NCBI RefSeq assembly: GCF_017873435.1
Contig: NZ_JAGGKG010000010.1
Coordinates: 111,646-175,645 of the forward strand
Origin: Paenibacillus turicensis
Lineage (GTDB): Bacteria > Bacillota > Bacilli > Paenibacillales > Paenibacillaceae
Direction: 5' to 3'
DNA length: 64,000 nucleotides
Notes under the pieces: model-generated
What the model saw: only the letters and a program-made list of their open reading frames with translations
Databases searched by the model: none
Told to the model about the DNA's origin: nothing
Shown here: piece by piece, positions 34,608 to 43,258 of the stretch
Position numbering within the stretch: the first letter of the stretch is position 1
Layout: each line of letters starts with the position of its first letter
Position numbers and translations under genes: made by a program

Positions 34608-35282
34608 TTGAGCAAACTTGGTATCTTTTTCTTATTATCTTGGTTAACCGGCAATCCGATCCTAGCGATCCTTGTAGTTCTTTTTATTATTTATATTTTA
34701 GATCGTAGCTTTGTTGGTATTTTCCCTAGTTTAAGTAAACCATTTAAGCGGCTATCGCAAATTTCTAAGCTACGTCAGCAGGTTGCGATGAGTCCTCATG
34801 ACGTTTCTGCAAGACGAGAGCTGGCTAGACTTCTGATGGAGCGCAAGAAATATCAGGAAGCTTACGACATCTTCCTTGGTGTCGAGCAAGCACTCGCTAA
34901 TTCGGCAGATTATTGGAGTGATCGGGGAATTAGCGCTTTAAAGCTAGGGTTAGTTACAGAGGGGAGGCAGGATATTAGTCAAGCCCTCTCTATAAATGAT
35001 CGTGTTAAATACGGTGAACCTTATTTGCAATTAGCACTAACACTTGCAACAAGTGAACCTGAGCTTGCGCTACAATATGCGGCCAAATATAGTGAAATTA
35101 ATTCCTCTTCCATCGAGGCGTATTACTTACTAGGCAAATTATACAAAGACATGGGTCATAACGAGAAAGCAAAACAAGCATGGTCAGAAGGTGCAGGCAT
35201 TTACCGAGCATTGCCAAAATATCAAAAGCGTAAAGAACGCAAATGGGCACTTCGTTGTAATTTTGCTAAAATGGCAGGATGA
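34608..35282 (+). CDS. Membrane-anchored TPR protein
   Basis: A 224-residue protein with an N-terminal hydrophobic anchor (about residues 5-33) and tetratricopeptide repeats (about 60-200; ARRELARLLMERKKYQEAYDIFLG, YYLLGKLYKDMGHNEKAKQAW). TPR domains mediate protein-protein contacts, here probably on the cytoplasmic side of the membrane. The start is TTG with GAGGTG 8-9 nt upstream. A 16-bp palindrome overlaps the promoter. The C-terminus is basic (KRKERKWALRCNFAKMAG). Partner unknown. Confidence 0.78.
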   Translation: MSKLGIFFLLSWLTGNPILAILVVLFIIYILDRSFVGIFPSLSKPFKRLSQISKLRQQVAMSPHDVSARRELARLLMERKKYQEAYDIFLGVEQALANSADYWSDRGISALKLGLVTEGRQDISQALSINDRVKYGEPYLQLALTLATSEPELALQYAAKYSEINSSSIEAYYLLGKLYKDMGHNEKAKQAWSEGAGIYRALPKYQKRKERKWALRCNFAKMAG

Positions 35283-35317
35283 TTTAACCCTATGACATAT
35301 ACTCTAATTTTGTAGTC

Positions 35318-35352
35318 AAAAAAGGTAGGCTCCCTCACGGAACCTACCTTTA
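35318..35352. terminator. Bidirectional terminator
   Basis: AAAGGTAGGcTCC and GGAaCCTACCTTT form a hairpin with loop CTCAC at 35321-35351. It serves the TPR protein (+) and the acetyltransferase (-). Confidence 0.8.
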
Positions 35353-35389
35353 TTAATTTACTTCTTCATCTATCAATTTTCCTCAGTGA

Positions 35390-35815
35390 TCAATCTTCTT
35401 CATTTTCAGCATCATAGATGCATTTATAATATTCTCTCCCAGACTCATCAATGAAATCAATAATTTGAAAACCAAGATTGCGGAAAAAATCCACAGTGGT
35501 ATCATCTGTTATTGCCTCTAGTACTGCTGGCTTTTCTTCTAACAGCAATTCCACAATAATGCCTCGTCCATACCCTTTCATCCGTTCGTCAGGACGTACA
35601 ACAAGGTGCTTTAATTCCATGATGCCGTCTTTAGCGGATGTCACACCAATTAATGCTACGTACTCCTCCTGATCTTCTAATGCGTATAAAATACAGTCAT
35701 CTTCAGCATATTGCTTCATCACCTTCTGTAAAGCATCTGGATCAGCAAATACTGCATATTCTAGGAGCTCCTTTATTGAAGCCTCTTCTACCTTTGAAGA
35801 AACATTAACTAACAT
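35390..35815 (-). CDS. GNAT acetyltransferase
   Basis: A 141-residue GNAT domain. The core IMELKHLVVRPDERMKGYGRGIIVELLLEEKP carries the acetyl-CoA RxxGxG loop, and VDFFRNLGFQIIDF is the family's substrate-side strand. The start at 35815 has GAGGTG 7 nt upstream; a GTG 9 bp further out overlaps this site. Monocistronic; substrate unknown. Confidence 0.8.
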   Translation of the reverse strand: MLVNVSSKVEEASIKELLEYAVFADPDALQKVMKQYAEDDCILYALEDQEEYVALIGVTSAKDGIMELKHLVVRPDERMKGYGRGIIVELLLEEKPAVLEAITDDTTVDFFRNLGFQIIDFIDESGREYYKCIYDAENEED

Positions 35816-36201
35816 GCCTTTCACCTCTTATCCAACTATCTCGCATGAAACTGTATCATAAAAATACCAAATAGTAAAATTTACATTCCATTAACTCACC
35901 GCTGATGCTCCCCAATCACTGTTACTTTAAAATATTTTTGAATATGTGACTCAACTTTTTAAAATTAGGGGTTATTAAAGTAAGCAAAATAAGCGTAGGT
36001 GCAGAGAGATGGTGTAGAAGCGGTAGCGTCCGCCTTTAAAGACTGTTTTTTGTCCTAACCAATATATAATTCAAAAAAATCAGGATTTAACAGCGGTTGA
36101 AACCACTCTCTGCGTCGTAGCTTCTTACTTCTAATCAACACCTAATTTTAGCCTTTTGAGTCAAATATGCAAAAATACAAACCATTTAGGAGGCTGTATT
36201 C
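35816..36201. other. Gene-free stretch with repeat copy 1
   Basis: No credible gene. Most of it (35961-36149) is the first copy of the dispersed structured repeat described separately. A plausible ribosome binding site, AGGAGG, for the phosphatase lies at 36189-36194. Confidence 0.6.
35961..36149. repeat. Dispersed structured repeat, copy 1
   Basis: Outer arms AAAATTAGG (35961-35969) and CCTAATTTT (36141-36149), second arms AGTAAG/CTTACT and GCAGAGAG/CTCTCTGC, with inner small hairpins. The core at 35991-36043 matches copy 2 (45769-45821) at 43 of 53 positions without gaps. It lies between two genes with no coding potential. Confidence 0.7.
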
Positions 36202-37854
36202 ATGTTAAACCGTTTTTATGCCCGTACGGCAAAAATAATGCTTGGGGTAACTACCTTAATCGCGGTAAGCACCTCAGGCAATAGCTCTGTCTGGGCGGAG
36301 ACAAACACGACAACCCCCTTAGCTTCTTCACCGATCAAAAATGTCATTATACTTATTCCAGATGGAATGGCCCATGAAGCCACTACACTAGCAAGATGGT
36401 ATAAAGGTTCGTCGTTAACCCTTGATTCCATGGCAAGTGGGCTCGTCCGCACATACTCAGCAGATGCAGCGATTGCTGATTCTGCTCCTGCAGGAACCGC
36501 TTTTGCTACAGGCTACAAATCACACACAGGCTATGTGGGTGTGCTACCAGATCAAGTAACGATGCCTGGACTGCAAAAACAAGCAGCTGGAGATGCGAAA
36601 AAACCGGTAGCTTCCATACTTGAAGCCTCTAAGCTAGCGGGCAAAGCAACAGGCATTATCGCGACATCTGAAATCATGCATGCCACACCTGCAGATTTCT
36701 CTGCACATTATCCAGACCGCAAAAATTACGACGCATTAAGTAAACAACAGGTATACAACGGAATTGATGTTGTGCTTGGAGGTGGAAGCAAATATCTTGA
36801 GCCTGCTGGGCGTAAAGATGGCGAGAACTTAGTTCATGCGATTAAGTCTTTAGGTTATGAGTACGTTACAACACCAGAAGCCTTGAAGAGTTCAAACAGC
36901 AACAAGCTATGGGGAATGTTTTCTCCAGCAGGTATGGCTTATGAAATGGATCGAGATGCTACGAAAGAGCCAAGTCTTGCGGACATGACGGCAAAAGCGA
37001 TTGAAGTTTTGTCCAAGGATAAGGATGGATTTTTCTTAATGGTTGAAGGTAGTAAAGTAGATTGGGCCTCTCACGCAAATGATCCTATTGGCGTAATTAG
37101 TGATGTGCTCTCCTTCGACGATGCAGTTAAAGTGGCTCTAGATTATGCAAAATCCAATTCTGAAACAGCGGTCATCGCTGTAACCGATCATGCCAATGGC
37201 GGGTTAACGATTGGAAATACGAAAACAACTAGCACCTATGACGAAGAGCCGCTTTCTACCTTTATTGATCCACTTAAAAAAGCTAAACGTACAGGTGAAG
37301 GTGTTGAAAAGCAACTTACCGCAGACCGTTCTAATGTACAAGCTGTTATGAAGGATTTTTATGGAATTACAGATCTAACTGTTGAAGAGATCACGGCCAT
37401 TAAAAAAGCAAAGGCAGGAAGTCTCAACTATGTAATCGGTCTGATGATTAGTAAACGTGCAGGCATTGGCTGGACAACAGGTGGACATACAGGCGGGGAT
37501 GTTGTTTTGTACACCTATGCGCCTAACAATGACCGTCCATTTGGTGTCATTGAAAATACGGATGTTGCTAAATATATGGCACGTGTGCTTGACCTAAACC
37601 TAGATACAACAAGTAAGAAGCTCTTTGTTCCTGCTAAGCAAGCCTTTACTGCCAAAGGCGCAACGTACAAACTGCACCTTGACGACGCTAAAAACCCTAA
37701 AATTATCGTTACCAAAGGGAATTCCAAGCTTGAGCTACACATATACAAAAACGTTGCGATTTTAAACGGTAAAACGATTTCCCTACAAGGCGTTATCGTT
37801 TATAACGGTGTTGAAGCCTTTGTTCCACAAGAAGCGATTGATTTAATTGATTAA
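36202..37854 (+). CDS. Alkaline phosphatase
   Basis: A 550-residue secreted alkaline phosphatase that releases phosphate from organic esters outside the cell. A signal peptide covers residues 1-32. IILIPDGMAHEA supplies a metal-binding Asp, ADSAPAGTAFATG holds the catalytic Ser94, and MVEGSKVDWASHAND, AVTDHANGG and TTGGHTGGDV bind the zinc and magnesium ions. The last 75 residues (AKQAFTAKGATYKLHLDDAK...) form a separate stalk-like domain resembling the Cu-amine-oxidase N-domain found on surface proteins of related bacteria. AGGAGG lies 8 nt before the ATG. No obvious Pho box is seen. Confidence 0.92.
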   Translation: MLNRFYARTAKIMLGVTTLIAVSTSGNSSVWAETNTTTPLASSPIKNVIILIPDGMAHEATTLARWYKGSSLTLDSMASGLVRTYSADAAIADSAPAGTAFATGYKSHTGYVGVLPDQVTMPGLQKQAAGDAKKPVASILEASKLAGKATGIIATSEIMHATPADFSAHYPDRKNYDALSKQQVYNGIDVVLGGGSKYLEPAGRKDGENLVHAIKSLGYEYVTTPEALKSSNSNKLWGMFSPAGMAYEMDRDATKEPSLADMTAKAIEVLSKDKDGFFLMVEGSKVDWASHANDPIGVISDVLSFDDAVKVALDYAKSNSETAVIAVTDHANGGLTIGNTKTTSTYDEEPLSTFIDPLKKAKRTGEGVEKQLTADRSNVQAVMKDFYGITDLTVEEITAIKKAKAGSLNYVIGLMISKRAGIGWTTGGHTGGDVVLYTYAPNNDRPFGVIENTDVAKYMARVLDLNLDTTSKKLFVPAKQAFTAKGATYKLHLDDAKNPKIIVTKGNSKLELHIYKNVAILNGKTISLQGVIVYNGVEAFVPQEAIDLID

Positions 37855-37909
37855 ATGTCAATTGTCATATAATAAGCGATAGCTACCATAAAAAGTTCAA
37901 GTAAATACA

Positions 37910-37953
37910 AGCAGGATGAAGTAGAGAGCTCTCCTACTTAATCCTGCTTTTTA
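37910..37953 (+). terminator. Intrinsic terminator
   Basis: AGCAGGAT-g-AAGTAG pairs with CTACTT-a-ATCCTGCT, followed by TTTTTAGTTT. It is 55 bp past the phosphatase stop. Confidence 0.85.
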
Positions 37954-37962
37954 GTTTAACAC

Positions 37963-37990
37963 TTGCAATTCAGATAATTCCTAGTATAAT
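37963..37990 (+). promoter_or_regulatory. Promoter of gene at 38027
   Basis: TTGCAA and TATAAT with a 16-bp spacer lie 37 bp before the start codon. A typical SigA promoter, just past the phosphatase terminator. Confidence 0.6.
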
Positions 37991-38026
37991 ACTCGGTAAA
38001 TATAAATTAAGATTGGAGTTGGCATC

Positions 38027-38422
38027 ATGTCTAAAGCCGTTTATAGTATGTATGAGACAGTTAATGATTACCTTGATTTACTCAATTATGCAAAGCAGCT
38101 TCATGATGTAGAATGGCAACAAGCTATTATTCAACAATTGAAACAACTGCATAATACTAATTTCACTTTAAATGAAACCATCGAAGAAATTAAGCACATT
38201 CAAGATACTGAGGACACTCAGGGCCTCCAAGATGTTGAAAGTGACACGACCTCCACAAAGCTATGGGATCGACTCGATGAAATTAATACGAATATGATCA
38301 GCTTGTTCCTTGCAATCAGTCAAACAAAGGACGAGGAAGAAAAAAACGTATTATTACATGCACTCCATGAGCTAAAGCAAGAGCAAATTATAGTTTCTGA
38401 AAAGTTAAAAGCCCAGTCTTAA
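38027..38422 (+). CDS. Small helical protein, unknown
   Basis: A 131-residue protein, almost entirely charged alpha helix. Two helical segments (about 5-60 and 80-128, the latter KLWDRLDEINTNMISLFLAISQTKDEEEKNVLLHALHELKQEQIIVSEKL) are joined by an acidic linker (DTEDTQGLQDVESDTTS). It resembles small helical or coiled-coil cytoplasmic proteins, no family known to me. GGAG lies 8 nt before the ATG. A clear promoter precedes it and the acetyltransferase gene follows 80 bp downstream, perhaps in the same transcript. Confidence 0.6.
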   Translation: MSKAVYSMYETVNDYLDLLNYAKQLHDVEWQQAIIQQLKQLHNTNFTLNETIEEIKHIQDTEDTQGLQDVESDTTSTKLWDRLDEINTNMISLFLAISQTKDEEEKNVLLHALHELKQEQIIVSEKLKAQS

Positions 38423-38502
38423 AATGACAAAAATACAGAGAATATGCATCATCATATCTTATATATAATAATGTTTACTAAATGAAGGAGGAATGCCTAA
38501 CT

Positions 38503-38898
38503 ATGATTACATATAAGCTAGGACAAGAAATTACTGCACCCCAGTTGATTGAGTTGTTCCGTTCATCTGGCATTAAACGCCCCCTTGATCAGCCAGAGCG
38601 TATTAACAACATGATTAAGCATTGTGATATTTTGTATACGGCTTGGGATAACGATACGCTAGTTGGTGTGGCTAGAGCGATCAGTGATTTCAGCTATTGC
38701 TGTTATCTATCTGATCTTGCAGTCGCTAAGTCACACCAACAGCAAGGGATTGGTGAAGCCCTCATTCAACATGTACGTGACCAACTTGGCGATGAGGTTT
38801 CACTGCTTTTGTTATCTGCGCCCTCTGCAATGGACTATTATCCTAAAGTAGGTTTTGAGCTTGCAAATAACGCCTTTTTAATTAAACGAAAGCGATAG
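38503..38898 (+). CDS. GNAT acetyltransferase
   Basis: A 131-residue GNAT protein. The acetyl-CoA motif LAVAKSHQQQGIGEALIQHV (QxxGxG) and the C-terminal LLLSAPSAMDYYPKVGFELANN, typical of YhbS/PA4534-like members, are visible. The start at 38503 has GGAGG about 11 nt upstream. It may be co-transcribed with the helical protein before it and converges with the alpha-galactosidase gene 7 bp away. Acceptor unknown. Confidence 0.83.
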   Translation: MITYKLGQEITAPQLIELFRSSGIKRPLDQPERINNMIKHCDILYTAWDNDTLVGVARAISDFSYCCYLSDLAVAKSHQQQGIGEALIQHVRDQLGDEVSLLLLSAPSAMDYYPKVGFELANNAFLIKRKR

Positions 38899-38905
38899 TG
38901 ATTGG

Positions 38906-40195
38906 TCATGTAAGTTTAAAAAATCCTGCTCCATGCGCTGCTAGCTCTACCTGTAACCCTTCTGATTTCGTGCCTACATCTTCTCTTAGCCATAAATCGC
39001 GAACAGCATAGTTCGTATGCTCAGCTAATCCTAACTCAGAGAAGCTCACTTTTACTTGCTCTTTTTGCTCACTAAGGTTAAACATCGCTACATAAATACT
39101 GCCATCTTCATCCATTGCAGTCCATACCGCCTGCGAATCAGTACGATACACTTGCTTATTTTTCTGGGAATGTGTCGTTACTCTGATGACTTCAGGATTC
39201 GTAATTAACTGTAGTGTCCATTCGTCATTGTTACGTAGCTCCCCGCCAAAAAATAAAGGCGAACGGAAAATACTCCATAACGTCATCATCGTCACTTGCT
39301 CATCTTGTGTAAATTGACTCCATTTAGGTTCATGATCAGAATGAGTACGAACCCGAATATTACCTAAAGGTAACATATCACAGTCAGGCCAATTCCCTTC
39401 CCCGCTGATCCCTTCCCATTTTTCACAACGTTCAAACATATCTGCGAGCAATCGCCATGAATCCCAGAAATCATCCGTCATTCTCCACATATTTGCATTT
39501 TCTGTTAACAGCTCAGCTTCTTCTCTTGGTGCAGGCCCAGGGGACAAGCTTAACACCATTGGTCTCCCACAATGATCTATCGCTTTACGAATCATTTGGA
39601 TTTCTTGATCGTGAATGCCGTATAACCTTGAAGCGGCGATATCATCTACCTTTACAAAATCAACACCCCACTGCGCATACAGCTCAAATAATGAATTGTA
39701 ATATTGCTGTGCGCCTTCTTTTGTACAATCAACCCCATACATGTCAGTATTCCATGGACAAATTGAATTCGGATGGGCGATCTGTCGTGTAGTAACCGTT
39801 GTTCCTAAAATCGGAGTATTTCTATGAACTGCCTGGCGAGGAATACCACGCATAATATGAATACCAAACTTTAAACCAAGATCATGCACATAGTCACTAA
39901 GCGGTTTAAAGCCCTTGCCATCCTGCGCAGACGGAAAACGATTCACCGCAGGCATAAGCCTAGAATATTCATCCATTTCAAGCTCAGTAAATGAACGATA
40001 TTCATGAGAGTACGCGCCAGGCTCATACCACTGGATATCCACAACGACATACTCCCAGCCATATTGCTTAAGATGGGTAGCCATATACTCTGCATTGCCG
40101 CGAATTTCTTCTTCGTTTACACTAGCTCCATAGCAGTCCCAGCTATTCCAGCCCATAGGTGGTGTTACAGCAACTTTAGTCATTTGTGTTCCCAT
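38906..40195 (-). CDS. Alpha-galactosidase, GH27
   Basis: A 429-residue GH27 enzyme that removes terminal alpha-galactose from oligosaccharides such as raffinose-type sugars or galactomannan side chains. PPMGWNSWDCYG, GWEYVVVDIQWYEPG, DFVKVDD (nucleophile Asp) and WRMTDDFWDSW (acid/base Asp) are the family's active-site motifs. A beta-sandwich C-terminal domain ends near residue 429. No signal peptide, so it acts inside the cell on imported sugars. The first of two close ATGs is used. It is divergent from an ArsR-type regulator, with an ATTAAT-N6-ATTAAT operator between them. Confidence 0.92.
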   Translation of the reverse strand: MGTQMTKVAVTPPMGWNSWDCYGASVNEEEIRGNAEYMATHLKQYGWEYVVVDIQWYEPGAYSHEYRSFTELEMDEYSRLMPAVNRFPSAQDGKGFKPLSDYVHDLGLKFGIHIMRGIPRQAVHRNTPILGTTVTTRQIAHPNSICPWNTDMYGVDCTKEGAQQYYNSLFELYAQWGVDFVKVDDIAASRLYGIHDQEIQMIRKAIDHCGRPMVLSLSPGPAPREEAELLTENANMWRMTDDFWDSWRLLADMFERCEKWEGISGEGNWPDCDMLPLGNIRVRTHSDHEPKWSQFTQDEQVTMMTLWSIFRSPLFFGGELRNNDEWTLQLITNPEVIRVTTHSQKNKQVYRTDSQAVWTAMDEDGSIYVAMFNLSEQKEQVKVSFSELGLAEHTNYAVRDLWLREDVGTKSEGLQVELAAHGAGFFKLT

Positions 40196-40291
40196 TTTTT
40201 ATACCATCCTTATCATATAAATTTGGATTCATATTTGAGGCTCTATTTAGAAAATAGTCCTTGACACTTGCATATTTTTATTAACGCTTGG

Positions 40292-40309
40292 ATTAATATA
40301 TTCATTAAT
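40292..40309. promoter_or_regulatory. ATTAAT-N6-ATTAAT operator
   Basis: ATTAAT-atattc-ATTAAT in the intergenic region between the alpha-galactosidase (-) and the ArsR-type regulator (+). Two further copies of the same format lie upstream of the arabinofuranosidase start (43130-43167). Confidence 0.65.
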
Positions 40310-40346
40310 GATATAATTCAATTATTAATTCATGGAGGAATGATAC

Positions 40347-41255
40347 ATGATTCAAGCTTCAACCGATTTAAAATGGCTGCCCTTATATGAAGCGCTCGCT
40401 AGTGATGTTAGACTCAAAATGATTGAATTGCTAGCTAAACAGCCTATGAATAACAAAGACCTCGCTGCCAATTTACATATAAGTAGCGCAATTGTGACCT
40501 CACATGTTCGCAAGCTTCAAGAAGCAGGCATTGTCGAATCTAAGCTTGAGCGTATTAATGGTGGTACGCATAAAATTAATCGCCTTTGTGTAGAAGGAGT
40601 TCAGCTTTTATTTCCTACTCAAAATACAACGATGCGTCATTTCCATGAAGTGTCTATTCCTGTTGGGCATTACATGAAGTTTGCAGTAGAGCCTACCTGT
40701 GGCTTGGCTACAACAGAAAAAGTTATCGGTCAATTTGATGAGCCCCGTTATTTTTACGATCCAGAGCGGGTAGATGCGAACATTTTGTGGTTCGGAACAG
40801 GTTTCGTAGAATATCACATTCCAAACTATGTGTTGTCCTCGCAACGGTTAACCGAAATTGAAATTTCGATGGAAATTAGCTCTGAAGCACCTGGCATTGC
40901 TGAAAATTGGCCTTCCGATATTTCTTTCTACTTAAATGATATTCCACTTGGCTTCTGGACTAGTCCTGGTGACTCTGGAAACGGTCGTGGCACGTATACA
41001 CCTAAATGGTGGTCCGACAATACGAATCAATACGGCTTACTGAAAATTATACGAATTAGCGATGAAGGTACGTTTATCGATGGTCAACAAATTTCACAAA
41101 CGAGCCTTCAAGATTTAAAGCAAACCCGTAACAGCTGGAATTTACGTTTTGCTGTTGAACATGATGCTAAAAATGTCGGTGGCTTTACTTTGTACGGTAA
41201 AGGCTTTGGCAACTACAATCAGGATATTACTTTTAAAACGTATTATGAAGAATAA
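40347..41255 (+). CDS. ArsR-type regulator with sugar-binding-like domain
   Basis: A 302-residue regulator. Residues 10-90 are an ArsR-type winged helix (LYEALASDVRLKMIELLAKQPMNNKDLAANLHISSAIVTSHVRKLQEAGIVESKLE). The remaining 210 residues are unlike ordinary ArsR proteins and contain strand-rich sequence (ILWFGTGFVEYHIPNY, SDISFYLNDIPLGFWTSPGDSGNGRGTYTPKWWSD, FTLYGKGFGNYNQDITF), which looks like a carbohydrate-binding jelly-roll. GGAGG lies 8 nt before the ATG. It lies between two glycosidase genes carrying the same operator, so it probably senses an arabinose- or galactose-containing sugar. Confidence 0.85.
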   Translation: MIQASTDLKWLPLYEALASDVRLKMIELLAKQPMNNKDLAANLHISSAIVTSHVRKLQEAGIVESKLERINGGTHKINRLCVEGVQLLFPTQNTTMRHFHEVSIPVGHYMKFAVEPTCGLATTEKVIGQFDEPRYFYDPERVDANILWFGTGFVEYHIPNYVLSSQRLTEIEISMEISSEAPGIAENWPSDISFYLNDIPLGFWTSPGDSGNGRGTYTPKWWSDNTNQYGLLKIIRISDEGTFIDGQQISQTSLQDLKQTRNSWNLRFAVEHDAKNVGGFTLYGKGFGNYNQDITFKTYYEE

Positions 41256-41311
41256 ACGTTATTAAACCAAAGAGCCTATCCACTACAAATGGTAGGCTCT
41301 TTAATTATGAT

Positions 41312-41587
41312 TTAACTGGTTAGCTCACTTTCCCATCGGTTATCTCCTGGCATGGGACAGCTACGATCCTTCCATTTCGCAACAACTGGAATTAGACAAC
41401 CACATAGCAAGCATGTGATGCCATCCTGTAGCTTAGGGCAATCTGCGCATTTAGCCAAACGCGCTTGATATTGTTCATCTGATACACAACGTTCAGGCGG
41501 AAATAAGGAGGCTTGATCAAGAATACGCCGAATACGTTCATCTGTAACTTGAAACTCTGGACTGCACCCTTTGCATCCTTGAGTCAT
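41312..41587 (-). CDS. DUF6171-like cysteine-rich protein
   Basis: A 91-residue protein with many cysteines: CKGC, a middle CVSDEQ, CADCPKL and CLLCGCLIPVVAKWKDRSCPM. The spacing suggests zinc or iron-sulfur binding. It matches the short DUF6171 family found in Bacillales, function unknown. The start at 41587 has GGAGGGG 6-8 nt upstream; the longer frame to 41614 would overlap the arabinofuranosidase stop. It follows that gene by 26 bp on the same strand and may be in its operon. Confidence 0.75.
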   Translation of the reverse strand: MTQGCKGCSPEFQVTDERIRRILDQASLFPPERCVSDEQYQARLAKCADCPKLQDGITCLLCGCLIPVVAKWKDRSCPMPGDNRWESELTS

Positions 41588-41613
41588 GGCACTCCCCTCC
41601 TGTCTGCTTTGCA

Positions 41614-43107
41614 TTAAGCCTTTAGTTCAAGCATAGTGACAGACATGGCTGGCAACTCAATGCTTAAGCTTCCTGCTTCTAGTTTAAACGCTGTAAATGC
41701 TTTAGGTGCAACACGATCAGTTTGGTCAAATGTATTATGCGCGTCCATAGTATCACCTGTCAGCGTAGTTCCTGTAATCTTAGCGTTATCCGTTGCTACA
41801 CCACGTAGCTGTAGTGAAACGTTAGATGCAGTATTTGGATTCAAGTTACACAAGCTAATATGAATCGTTCCTTCTGCATTGATCGATGCCGACACAGACA
41901 CCTCTGGAATTTCCTTATCTCCATACTTATAAGTGCTAGTAGCAGTTAGGGATAAATCAAGTCGTTCTGCATCTTGATGCACCTTAAACATATCAAGCAC
42001 ATGATAAGTTGGTGTTTTCAGCATTTTATCGCCTTCGGTTAAAATAACTGCCTGTAATACGTTAACAAGCTGCGCCAAATTCGCCATGCGTACGCGATCG
42101 TTATGATTATGGAAAATGTGCAACGTAGCACCGGCTACAAGCGCATCCCGAATACTATTTTGTTGATATAAAAATCCCGGGTTAGTTCCTGGCTCAACTT
42201 CATACCAAGTTCCCCACTCATCTACAATCAAGCCTACACGTTTGTTAGGATCATATTTATCCATAATCGTTTTATGACGTGTAATTAATTCATCCATATG
42301 CAATGCCTTGTCTAGCGTCTCAAACCACTCATCCTCAGCAAAACCAGTCGCAAATCTCTTTTCCTCCCAACGTGGGCCAGGAACAGTATAATAATGCAAC
42401 GTAATGGAATCCATATAAGGTGTAGCTTCGCGCATAAGTACTTCCATCCAGTTGTAATCGTCTACGTTAGGTCCGCAGGCAATACGATGAATTTTGTTGT
42501 CCCCATAATTACGAACGTAGGTCTGGTAACGACGATACAAATCAGCATAATATTGCGGACGCATATTGCCGCCACAACCCCAGTTTTCATTACCAACACC
42601 AAAATATTTAATCTTCCAAGGCTCTTGACGTCCATTTTCAGCACGTAATTTAGCCATAGGAGAAATACCTTCAAATGTAAGATACTCTACCCACTCCGCC
42701 ATCTCTTGCACTGTACCGCTACCTACATTCCCGTTAATATACGGCTCACAGCCAAGCATGTCACACAGCATCATAAATTCATGTGTACCAAAGTGATTAT
42801 TTTCTACAACGCCACCCCAATGTGTGTTTACCATCGTTTTACGATTTTCAGGTGCACCAATACCATCTTTCCAATGGTATTCATCCGCAAAGCAACCACC
42901 TGGCCAACGAAGCACAGGAATAGATAAATTTTTAAGCGCTTCCAAAACATCGTTACGAATTCCCTTTGTATTCGGGATTTTAGAATCTTCCCCTACCCAC
43001 ATACCTTCATAAATACAACGTCCTAGATGCTCAGAGAAATGACCATAAATATTTTTATCAATAACGCCCTTACGTACATCTCCATTAAGGATACCTTGTG
43101 AAGTCAA
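41614..43107 (-). CDS. abfA: Alpha-L-arabinofuranosidase, GH51
   Basis: A 497-residue GH51 enzyme that removes arabinofuranosyl residues from arabino-oligosaccharides. [19 protein letters not shown] at the N-terminus, [11 protein letters not shown] (acid/base Glu) and [12 protein letters not shown] (nucleophile Glu) are the family's signatures; the C-terminal part is a beta-sandwich. The likely start is TTG at 43107, where the protein aligns with relatives and GGAAGGTGG lies upstream. Reading further to 43230 would make the ATTAAT operators coding. No signal peptide, so it works on imported oligosaccharides. Confidence 0.92.
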   Translation of the reverse strand: MTSQGILNGDVRKGVIDKNIYGHFSEHLGRCIYEGMWVGEDSKIPNTKGIRNDVLEALKNLSIPVLRWPGGCFADEYHWKDGIGAPENRKTMVNTHWGGVVENNHFGTHEFMMLCDMLGCEPYINGNVGSGTVQEMAEWVEYLTFEGISPMAKLRAENGRQEPWKIKYFGVGNENWGCGGNMRPQYYADLYRRYQTYVRNYGDNKIHRIACGPNVDDYNWMEVLMREATPYMDSITLHYYTVPGPRWEEKRFATGFAEDEWFETLDKALHMDELITRHKTIMDKYDPNKRVGLIVDEWGTWYEVEPGTNPGFLYQQNSIRDALVAGATLHIFHNHNDRVRMANLAQLVNVLQAVILTEGDKMLKTPTYHVLDMFKVHQDAERLDLSLTATSTYKYGDKEIPEVSVSASINAEGTIHISLCNLNPNTASNVSLQLRGVATDNAKITGTTLTGDTMDAHNTFDQTDRVAPKAFTAFKLEAGSLSIELPAMSVTMLELKA

Positions 43108-43129
43108 ATTAAAAAGCCACCTTCCATTG

Positions 43130-43167
43130 ATTAATATAAACATTAATTGATTAATGAATTTATTAAT
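43130..43167. promoter_or_regulatory. Two ATTAAT-N6-ATTAAT operators
   Basis: ATTAAT-ataaac-ATTAAT (43130-43147) and ATTAAT-gaattt-ATTAAT (43150-43167), two bases apart, begin 22 bp upstream of the abfA start codon. They share the format of the site at 40292-40309. Confidence 0.65.
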
Positions 43168-43258
43168 ATTATAAAACGTTACTATTGTATCGTCAATCTC
43201 AATCAAGTAAATTAAAATCATAGATTGCATACTTCCAGCAAATAAGGAGAGTTATCCA

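Noticed and set aside
36160..36200. PhoP box before alkaline phosphatase
   Set aside because: No tandem TT(A/C/T)ACA repeats at 11-bp spacing were seen.
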